A stretch of DNA of 6,732 bases. Origin: Treponema sp. GTDB lineage: Bacteria; Spirochaetota; Spirochaetia; Treponematales; Treponemataceae. The DNA lies in the NCBI GenBank assembly GCA_016282455.1, contig JAEEKM010000260.1, positions 1 through 6,732 on the forward strand, written 5' to 3'. Every line of letters begins with the position of its first letter. Within the stretch, counting starts at the first letter, position 1. The notes under the pieces were generated by a model. It was not told the origin of the DNA. It saw nothing but the letters and a program-made list of their open reading frames with translations, and did no database searches. Below are positions 1-5,165 of this stretch, piece after piece. The position numbers and the translations under genes are program-made.

Positions 1-413
1 ACATAAGCAGTTTTACCTGTTTTTCTTACAATCACGCCTGAACCGAGTCCGGACTGCTTGTATTCGCGGTAATTTTTTTCATCATCTTCGTCGCTGTTAC
101 CCTTGTTTTTGTCATTGGGGAAACCGAAGAAAAAGGGAATGTCCTCAAAGGGGTTATAAGTGCGTACTTTAGTGGTTTCCGTAACATCCACTTCCACTAC
201 CGCAGGAAGAACCTGGCTGGAAATTGAACGGAATGTTGTCTGCAGGGCCTGTGTAACGCCGAGTGCATCCTGGGGAATATTCACTGCAGGTACGCTTTGT
301 GCAAAGGCCACGTTTGCTGAACCTGAATTTGCCTTGCATGAAAGGGAAATAATGCCAAAAGAAAGGGCAGCCACAACTGCGGTGCCGAGAATCCGTTTTG
401 TAATTGATTTCAT
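1..413 (-). CDS. htrA: HtrA/DegP-family periplasmic serine protease, N-terminal part (cut by window edge)
   Basis: This is the first 137 residues of a trypsin-like envelope protease, which degrades or refolds damaged exported proteins. Residues 1-25 form an export signal: basic start MKSITKR, then a hydrophobic core. Two processing sites are possible: Cys26 after SLS (a relaxed spirochaete-style lipobox) or AFA-Q at 36-39 (signal peptidase I). The stretch SSQVLPAVVEVDV (65-77) is typical of the HtrA N-terminal strand, followed by an aromatic and then acidic variable loop (86-118) and SGLGSGVIV (121-129), the motif just ahead of the catalytic His region. The His-Asp-Ser triad and any PDZ domains lie beyond the window. 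The start is supported by GGAGGG at 425-430, 11 nt upstream. It lies 78 bp downstream of the regulator gene in the same direction with no terminator visible, so readthrough is possible. The family call is fairly secure; DegP, DegQ and DegS types cannot be separated here. Confidence 0.82.
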   Translation of the reverse strand, partial: MKSITKRILGTAVVAALSFGIISLSCKANSGSANVAFAQSVPAVNIPQDALGVTQALQTTFRSISSQVLPAVVEVDVTETTKVRTYNPFEDIPFFFGFPNDKNKGNSDEDDEKNYREYKQSGLGSGVIVRKTGKTAY

Positions 414-449
414 TGTAAAATGAACCCTCCGAAACTATGTCTTTTATTT

Positions 450-479
450 AATATAATAACTTTTCTCAAGAAATGTTAC
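450..479 (-). promoter_or_regulatory. Possible htrA promoter with a small inverted repeat in the spacer
   Basis: On the minus strand, GTAACA (474-479, 4 of 6 to the -35 consensus) is followed after 18 bp by TATATT (450-455, 5 of 6 to the -10 consensus). The spacer holds the interrupted palindrome TTTCT-TG-AGAAA (462-473), a possible operator. A competing reading uses TTGAGA (464-469) as -35 with TAAAAG (441-446) as -10. AT-rich DNA yields such matches easily, so the call is tentative. Confidence 0.35.
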
Positions 480-491
480 ACTTTTTTTTAT

Positions 492-1316
492 TTATTTCCA
501 TTTTTTCATGTAATCCTGGTCTTTTGGGGTAAAGTTAAAGCTGTATTTCTTTTTCTGAATAAAATATTCTGCGGCAGTGCGATAGACTGGCATGGAAGTG
601 TCATCTGTTTTTTTCATCACATAGCAGTCTTTGTCTTCATGCTGGATTTTTAGCTGAACGGATGAATCTTTGGCAAGTGCTTCCCTTATTTCATGAATGT
701 AGGTGTAAAGGGATTTTGTGTGGGACGGATTTGCATTTTCCCAGAGCTGGACACAGAGTTCTTCGGTGGTTAGGCTTTCTCCAATGTGGGAAAGAAAATA
801 TGAAAGGAGCTTTTGTCTTGAAGAAGACATTCCGTGGCGGGCACAGAAAAGTTCCGGGCGGGGAAGGGGATTATCATCTTCATCTTCTTCGGGCTGACAG
901 ATTATGCTGACTTTTTTGTTTATTTCTCCGTTAAGAAAATCCTGAATTTTTTTCCAGACCGGCATGAGTCCCTTGGTGCGGCTTTCTGTCATCAGGGAAG
1001 TAAAGTAATGTCTGTTTTTTATTTTCCAGTAAACGGCTCTTTCCTCTGGCGGGGGGTAGGGATCGTTGTAAAGGACAAGGGGTACCTGGTGATTCAGGCT
1101 TAACATTTCTTCGTAGGGATTAAAAAGGTCCAGCTGGTAAAGGGAAAAATCAATCATTGCAAAATCAATCTGGTTTTCTTCTGCAAGGGAAAGGCTTGCC
1201 CAGAAGTCGTCTTCTTTTGTAAAAAGGGTGGCCTTAACTAAGAGTTCTTCCAGATAACGGCAGATTTCTTCTCCCACGTGCCGCTGTCTTTCTGCAACAA
1301 GAAGGTATGCAGTCAT
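492..1316 (-). CDS. Response-regulator-like transcription factor: degenerate receiver plus OmpR/PhoB-type winged helix
   Basis: This 274-residue cytoplasmic protein probably binds DNA. Residues 4-105 follow the receiver pattern (strand YLLV at 4-7, strand DFAMID at 51-56, strand VPLVLY at 78-83). Asp56 stands where the phosphoacceptor usually is. The acidic pair after the first strand is reduced to AER (8-10), and the conserved Thr after the fourth strand is replaced in YND (83-85), so normal phosphotransfer chemistry looks impaired. A linker with an acidic run (143-148) leads to a winged helix at about 160-235: SSRQKLLSYFLSHIGESLT, TTEELCVQLW and the recognition-helix-like SLYTYIHEIREAL, ending in a wing with CYVM. 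A basic and aromatic tail of about 40 residues follows. It is the last gene of a three-gene operon, 14 nt after the Bax inhibitor-1 gene. No histidine kinase is in view. AAGGG sits only 3 nt before the ATG, so initiation may depend on coupling. The fold is likely; the regulon is unknown. Confidence 0.72.
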   Translation of the reverse strand: MTAYLLVAERQRHVGEEICRYLEELLVKATLFTKEDDFWASLSLAEENQIDFAMIDFSLYQLDLFNPYEEMLSLNHQVPLVLYNDPYPPPEERAVYWKIKNRHYFTSLMTESRTKGLMPVWKKIQDFLNGEINKKVSIICQPEEDEDDNPLPRPELFCARHGMSSSRQKLLSYFLSHIGESLTTEELCVQLWENANPSHTKSLYTYIHEIREALAKDSSVQLKIQHEDKDCYVMKKTDDTSMPVYRTAAEYFIQKKKYSFNFTPKDQDYMKKWK

Positions 1317-1330
1317 CTGCCCTTAGTTTC

Positions 1331-2059
1331 CTAGTCTCTTGTTCTTCCAAAAAGACGGAGCAGTGAAAGGAAGATGTTAATAAAATCGAGGTAAAGCTCC
1401 AGTGCTCCGAATATGGCAAGTTTCTGGTAGGCTTCTGAACTGTCTGCTTTACGGGAGGCTTTAAGAATGCGCTGTGTGTCGTAGGCGGTGAGTCCTGTAA
1501 AGATAAGAACTGTTGCAAGAGAGATGAGCCAGTCTACCCAGGGAATATTTTGTTTTGTAATCAGTACGATTGCAATGTTTATTACGTTTATTACTATAAG
1601 GCCGATTAATGCCATTGTGAGGTAATGGCCCATGCCGTTCAGGTTGCGTTTTGTTTTAAAACCGTAAAGGCACATTCCGCCAAACATAAAGGCTGATGCA
1701 AAAAATGCCTGTGCAATGGAAGTGATTCTGAATACAAAGAAAATGGAACTCATTGTAAGGCCGTTAATGAATGCATAGGTTATGTAAAGTATAACGGCAG
1801 TCTGGGGAGAGATTTTCTGTATTGTAAGTGTTAGGATCCAGACCAGGGCAATTTCTGCTATGGTAAGAAGGATGACGGGTAAGCCCCTTCCGCTAAAGAG
1901 AAGCCTTGTTATGAAAGGGAGTCTTGAACCTGCAAAGGCGGCTAGTGCACTTATGAGAAGGGCAAGTGCCATCCAGCCGTAGGTTTTTGCAATAAACTTC
2001 TGCTGGTCGCTGGCACTCGGCGTGTAGAGACTGGGATAAGCCTGGAAAGGGGAATCCAT
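1331..2059 (-). CDS. Bax inhibitor-1 / YccA-YetJ family seven-helix membrane protein
   Basis: This is a 242-residue inner-membrane protein of the usual family length. About 25 N-terminal residues lie outside the helices, followed by seven hydrophobic segments near 27-45, 60-80, 86-110, 114-133, 146-168, 174-192 and 212-236. Family hallmarks are GLTAYDTQRI (189-198) in the sixth segment and ALELYLDFINIFLSLLRLFG (219-238) at the end. Asp194 and Asp225 probably match the two aspartates of the pH-sensing latch in Bacillus YetJ, a calcium leak channel; calcium or proton leak is therefore the likely activity, while E. coli YccA instead interacts with the FtsH protease. Only 4 nt separate it from the ComFB-type gene upstream, and its AGGAG lies beside that gene's stop, so translation is probably coupled. 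The family is clear; substrate and partners are inferred. Confidence 0.93.
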   Translation of the reverse strand: MDSPFQAYPSLYTPSASDQQKFIAKTYGWMALALLISALAAFAGSRLPFITRLLFSGRGLPVILLTIAEIALVWILTLTIQKISPQTAVILYITYAFINGLTMSSIFFVFRITSIAQAFFASAFMFGGMCLYGFKTKRNLNGMGHYLTMALIGLIVINVINIAIVLITKQNIPWVDWLISLATVLIFTGLTAYDTQRILKASRKADSSEAYQKLAIFGALELYLDFINIFLSLLRLFGRTRD

Positions 2060-2063
2060 CAGC

Positions 2064-2783
2064 TTACTCCTGATCGTTTACCACACCCTCTTTAAAGAGG
2101 AAAATATCCTGTACGGTGAGGCTGTAGGTGGAGTTCAGCTGCCTGCGGTCAATTTTTTCGCGTGCCAGGGGAACAGAGAAGGAAAGCACTACTTCCTGGT
2201 AACCGGGAGCGGTAACTTCCATGGTAAAGTCAAAGACTTTTGTGAGTTTTACTTCTTCTGCTTCAAGGGGATGCACGCGGAAAGAATAGGTTCCCTGGGT
2301 TGCGGGGAATGTTTCGCAGGGGTTCTGCCAGGAAGCGTCCATCATTTTTGCATCTTTTCCGTCCAGAATAAGGCGAAGTTTTGCACCTGAAAGAGGCTCG
2401 AAGGTCTGACCGTCGTAAACGTTTCCTACAAAAGTGGGGAAGTTGAATACCGGTGTGTCAGACTCGATAAAGGAAAGTATCTGCAGGGAACGGTGGTAGG
2501 GGCGTTTTGAAGCGCTTACCAGTTTCATTCCTTCTATTGAAAGATGGTCAATATCTGCGGAAAGCTGGATGTTTGAGTCCAGAAGGTTTTTGTTGTGGGT
2601 AACTCCTCTTCCGCTTACAACATAGCGGGGTGGAATGCGGTTAAGCACGTAACTGATTGTGTCAAGGCGACAGTTTTCACAGTCACAGGTGAGCCATGCA
2701 GCACCCTGTTCTTTTACCTGTTCGTAAAGTAGATTTACACGTTCTGCAACCAGTTCTTCCATCATATTGTGGATGTTGACCAT
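2064..2783 (-). CDS. ComFB-domain protein with C-terminal carboxypeptidase-regulatory-like beta-sandwich
   Basis: This 239-residue protein has no signal peptide or membrane segment. Residues 1-60 match the ComFB family (named for the middle gene of the Bacillus comF competence operon): VNIHNMMEELV (2-12), the cysteine cluster C33-x-C35-xx-C38, then RLDTISYVLNRIPPRYVVS (39-57). Cyanobacterial ComFB has been reported, as I recall, to bind cyclic dinucleotides, so a second-messenger sensor role is plausible but unproven here. Residues about 116-207 look like a transthyretin-like or CarboxypepD_reg-like sandwich: FVGNVYDGQTFEPLSGAKL (118-136), a TYSFRV strand and FTMEVTAPGYQEVVLSF (186-202). That domain is common in exported proteins and unexpected in an apparently cytoplasmic one. 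It is the first gene of the operon; AGAGG at 2793-2797, 9 nt upstream, supports the start. The ComFB call is good, the second domain moderate, and function unknown. Confidence 0.8.
   Translation of the reverse strand: MVNIHNMMEELVAERVNLLYEQVKEQGAAWLTCDCENCRLDTISYVLNRIPPRYVVSGRGVTHNKNLLDSNIQLSADIDHLSIEGMKLVSASKRPYHRSLQILSFIESDTPVFNFPTFVGNVYDGQTFEPLSGAKLRLILDGKDAKMMDASWQNPCETFPATQGTYSFRVHPLEAEEVKLTKVFDFTMEVTAPGYQEVVLSFSVPLAREKIDRRQLNSTYSLTVQDIFLFKEGVVNDQE
2067..2071 (-). promoter_or_regulatory. Ribosome binding site of the Bax inhibitor-1 gene, adjoining the upstream stop codon
   Basis: AGGAG on the minus strand is followed 7 nt later by the ATG at 2057-2059. The TAA of the preceding gene (2064-2066) lies directly between them, so ribosomes finishing the first gene are placed to start the second. 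This fixes the start codon and suggests translational coupling. Confidence 0.8.
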
Positions 2784-2814
2784 TATACTAAACCTCTCAA
2801 TATTTTATACAAAT

Positions 2815-2843
2815 ATTATATTGCGTTATTTTGGAAAATGCAA
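2815..2843 (-). promoter_or_regulatory. Sigma-70-type promoter of the ComFB / Bax inhibitor-1 / regulator operon
   Basis: On the minus strand, TTGCAT (2838-2843) and a perfect TATAAT (2815-2820) are separated by 17 bp. Predicted transcription start is near 2808, giving a leader of about 25 nt that contains only the ribosome binding site, so no riboswitch or attenuator is expected. A second AT-rich match, TATAAA at 2804-2809, is less well placed. Confidence 0.65.
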
Positions 2844-2899
2844 ATAATATCTTCATTTCTGCAAGTTTTTTTTAATAAAAAAATAAACTCGGTGTATAT

Positions 2900-2945
2900 G
2901 GTGGTTTCGAGAGCCTCAACCACCGTTTCGAGAGCCTCAACCACC
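2900..2945. repeat. REP-like hairpin with a perfect 21-bp tandem duplication
   Basis: Two identical, directly abutting 21-bp units occupy 2904-2924 and 2925-2945; each begins GTTTCGAG and ends CTCAACCACC. The arm GGTGGTT (2900-2906) can pair with AACCACC in unit 1 (2918-2924) or unit 2 (2939-2945), with GAG (2909-2911) and CTC (2915-2917) extending the inner stem in the first case. The unit resembles the widespread intergenic repeat family written from memory as GGTTTCGACAAGCTCAACC. It lies just 3' of aconitase and could act as an mRNA-stabilising or attenuating hairpin. The T-rich stretch on the minus strand (2877-2887) is about 12 nt too far away for a canonical terminator. Confidence 0.85.
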
Positions 2946-2968
2946 ATTTGTGTGCATCCATGCCGCCC

Positions 2969-4996
2969 TTACTGACCGCCGTTTCTTGTGTAAACTGCCA
3001 GGCCGCCTTCCAGGAGGATTTTTCGGCTTCTTTCGGCGAGGTCGTTTACGCCTTCAATTTGCACATCTCCATTCTTTGAGTGGAGGGTGAGTTTGAAAGG
3101 AGTACCCTTAGAAAGGCTTTCCTTGATTTCTGTAAGTTCCAGTGTATCTCCGGCTTCAATTTTGTCGTAGTCAGCAGGATTTGCAAAAGTGATGGGGATA
3201 ATACCGTAGTTGATAAGGTTTGCCTTGTGAATGCGGGCAAAGCTCTTCACAATAACGGCCCTTACACCAAGGTACATGGGTCCAAGGGCTGCATGTTCAC
3301 GGCTTGAACCCTGACCAAAGTTTTCTGCACCCACAACAAAGCATCCGCTGAAGTTAATTGCTTCGGCTTTTTTATAGAAGTCTGCGTCAAGTCTTTCGTA
3401 GGTGAACTTGGAGATTTCAGGAATGTTGCTTCTGAAAGGTAGAACCTTTGTTCCTGCGGGCATAATGTCGTCTGTAGAAACATTGCTTCCTGCTTTAAGA
3501 AGAACCGGCAGTTTAAGGGAGTCTGCACAGGGCTTGCAGGGAGGACAAGGCTTGATGTTTGGTCCGCGGAGGATTTCTACCTGTGAAGTATATTTTTCTG
3601 CAAGCGGTGGAATGAGAAGTCCTTCGTCAGTGGCATCTTCGAGAACATCATTTGAAGAAAGACGTGGATCTTCTCCGTCAAGCAGAGAGATGCGTCCGTT
3701 CTTTGTATATGCCTTGTCATCATACTCAAGGGTAGTGGGGTCTGTAATAAAGCCTGTGATTGCACTTGCGGCGGCAGTTTCCGGGCTTACAAGATAAATG
3801 CCTGCGTCTGCAGTACCGCTTCTTCCCTTAAAGTTTCTGTTAAAGGTGCGAAGTGAAACGCCTTCACTGTTGGGTGCAAATCCCATACCGATACATGGAC
3901 CGCATGCACTTTCCAGAATACGGAATCCTGCACGGATGAGGTCTCCGAGAATACCTGCTTTGTCTGCCATAAGAAGAGTAGTGCGGCTTCCTGGGGCAAT
4001 GCCTGCTTCTACGCCGGGGGCAACATGCTTACCCTTAACGATTGCGGCAACTGCGGCAAGGTCATCAAGGGAAGAGTTTGTACAGCTTCCGATTGCCACC
4101 TGGGTAACTTTTGTTTCCTTAAGTTCACTCACAGGCTTAACGTTATCCGGAGAATGGGGACATGCTGCAAGGGCACCCAGTTCACTCAGGTTGATTTCAA
4201 TTACCTTGTCATAAACGGCACCTTCATCTGCCTTAAGTTCAGTCCAGTCGGAACCACGACCCATGCTCTCAAGGAAACGTTTTGTAGTTGCATCTGAAGG
4301 GAACACGCTGGTTGTTGCACCAAGTTCAGCACCCATGTTTGTAACGGTTGCTCTCTGGGGAACGGTAAGGCTTTCAACTCCTTCTCCAAAATATTCGTAG
4401 ATTGCACCGACACCGCCCTTAACGCTTTCACGGCGAAGTACTTCAAGAATAATGTCTTTTGCACCAATTCCCTTTCTGAGGGTACCGGTGAGTTTAACTC
4501 CGTAAACTTTTGGCATGGCAAGATGGAAGGCTCCTCCACCCATTGCAACGGCAACATCAATTCCGCCAGCCCCAATTGCAATCATTCCGATTCCGCCTCC
4601 GGTAGGGGTGTGGCTGTCTGAACCCAGCAGGGTCTTTCCCGGTTTACCAAAGTGTTCAATATGAACCTGGTGGCAGACACCGTTTCCAGGGCGTGAGAAA
4701 TATAAACCGTACTTTGCGGCAATGCTCTGCAGGTAGCGGTGGTCATCATGATTCTTAAAGTCTGTCTGAAGGGTGTTATGGTCAACATAAGAAACAGAAA
4801 GTTCTGTCTTTACACGGGGCACTCCAATTGTCTCAAACTGAAGGTATGCCATAGTACCGGTTGCATCCTGCGTAAGGGTCTGGTCGATTTTGATTGCAAT
4901 GTCAATTCCGCGCTCAATGGGGTTTCCGGGGGTAAATTCCAGTGTTTCCGGAACAATGTGGTTCTGAATGATTTTTTCAGCAAGGGTAAGTGCCAT
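2969..4996 (-). CDS. acn: Aconitate hydratase (short, Aquifex-type), 4Fe-4S enzyme
   Basis: This cytoplasmic enzyme interconverts citrate and isocitrate via cis-aconitate. The 675 residues fit the short bacterial class rather than the roughly 900-residue AcnA or AcnB. Matches to pig aconitase active-site residues: Gln53 (Gln72), Asp72-His73 (Asp100-His101), Asp127-Ser128-His129 in GSDSHTPTGG (Asp165-Ser166-His167), cluster ligands Cys305 in GSCTNSS and Cys365/Cys368 in ACGPCIG, and swivel-domain Ser564 and Arg566 in GQGSSREHA (Ser642, Arg644). The catalytic core spans about 1-415, the linker 416-500 and the swivel domain 495-620. The linker contains an unusual KPCPPCKPC (Cys484, 487, 490). 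GAGG at 5005-5008, 8 nt upstream, supports the start. The gene stands alone, divergent from uraA. In an organism without a full TCA cycle it would serve 2-oxoglutarate and glutamate synthesis; that role is inferred. Confidence 0.96.
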   Translation of the reverse strand: MALTLAEKIIQNHIVPETLEFTPGNPIERGIDIAIKIDQTLTQDATGTMAYLQFETIGVPRVKTELSVSYVDHNTLQTDFKNHDDHRYLQSIAAKYGLYFSRPGNGVCHQVHIEHFGKPGKTLLGSDSHTPTGGGIGMIAIGAGGIDVAVAMGGGAFHLAMPKVYGVKLTGTLRKGIGAKDIILEVLRRESVKGGVGAIYEYFGEGVESLTVPQRATVTNMGAELGATTSVFPSDATTKRFLESMGRGSDWTELKADEGAVYDKVIEINLSELGALAACPHSPDNVKPVSELKETKVTQVAIGSCTNSSLDDLAAVAAIVKGKHVAPGVEAGIAPGSRTTLLMADKAGILGDLIRAGFRILESACGPCIGMGFAPNSEGVSLRTFNRNFKGRSGTADAGIYLVSPETAAASAITGFITDPTTLEYDDKAYTKNGRISLLDGEDPRLSSNDVLEDATDEGLLIPPLAEKYTSQVEILRGPNIKPCPPCKPCADSLKLPVLLKAGSNVSTDDIMPAGTKVLPFRSNIPEISKFTYERLDADFYKKAEAINFSGCFVVGAENFGQGSSREHAALGPMYLGVRAVIVKSFARIHKANLINYGIIPITFANPADYDKIEAGDTLELTEIKESLSKGTPFKLTLHSKNGDVQIEGVNDLAERSRKILLEGGLAVYTRNGGQ

Positions 4997-5032
4997 CTTC
5001 TTTTCCTCGATTTAATACAATAAAATTAAGTT

Positions 5033-5061
5033 ATTTTACTGATTTAATTGCATTTTTACAA
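5033..5061 (-). promoter_or_regulatory. Sigma-70-type promoter of the aconitase gene
   Basis: On the minus strand, TTGTAA (5056-5061, 4 of 6) and TAAAAT (5033-5038, 5 of 6) are separated by 17 bp. Transcription would start near 5026, about 30 nt before the ATG. The alternative TATTAA at 5012-5017 lacks a recognisable -35 element. Confidence 0.55.
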
Positions 5062-5105
5062 GTGCGGATTTTCTGCTGCGGGGCTTTTCTGCCTTCCTTA
5101 CAATC

Positions 5106-5134
5106 TTGAGGTCTATGCAGATTAGTGCTATATT
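5106..5134 (+). promoter_or_regulatory. Sigma-70-type promoter of the uracil permease gene
   Basis: TTGAGG (5106-5111, 4 of 6) and TATATT (5129-5134, 5 of 6) are separated by 17 bp. The predicted start near 5141 leaves a leader of about 25 nt, too short for a PyrR-type attenuator. The promoter covers the upstream in-frame codons at 5106 and 5115, which argues against those being translation starts. Its -35 end lies 44 bp from the -35 end of the divergent aconitase promoter. Confidence 0.6.
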
Positions 5135-5155
5135 ATCTGTCAGTTTATTTTATAT

Positions 5156-5160
5156 GGAGA
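5156..5160 (+). promoter_or_regulatory. Ribosome binding site that sets the uraA start
   Basis: GGAGA is followed after 5 nt (all A) by the ATG at 5166-5168. The in-frame ATG at 5154-5156 overlaps this site and has no purine-rich sequence ahead of it, so 5166 is preferred. Confidence 0.75.
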
Positions 5161-5165
5161 AAAAA

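Noticed and set aside
160..910. Plus-strand frames opposite htrA and the regulator gene
   Set aside because: The minus-strand reading gives a signal peptide and HtrA motifs at 1-413 and a winged-helix protein at 492-1316; the plus-strand products resemble nothing known.
2868..2924. Canonical terminator after acn
   Set aside because: The hairpin at 2900-2924 is about 12 nt from the T-rich stretch, and the intervening sequence is mixed, so a standard intrinsic terminator is not supported.
2900..2945. CRISPR array
   Set aside because: Only two repeat copies exist and they abut with no spacer between; no cas gene is present.
2769..2975. Plus-strand 68-codon frame spanning the tandem repeat
   Set aside because: It begins inside the ComFB-type gene, runs through its promoter, and owes its repeated SRASTT peptide to the DNA repeat.
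3402..4214. Two long plus-strand open frames (131 and 138 codons) opposite acn
   Set aside because: They are antisense to a fully intact aconitase with all its active-site residues, and their translations show no recognisable domain.
2969..4996. 3-isopropylmalate dehydratase or homoaconitase
   Set aside because: Those are usually split into two subunits; a single 675-residue chain with the full aconitase residue set, including the swivel domain, favours aconitate hydratase.
5106..5165. N-terminal extension of the uracil permease by 20 residues
   Set aside because: It would overlap the promoter, has no ribosome binding site, and the family N terminus fits the ATG at 5166.
5141..5165. Pyrimidine-responsive attenuator or riboswitch upstream of uraA
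   Set aside because: The predicted leader is only about 25 nt and cannot form such a structure.
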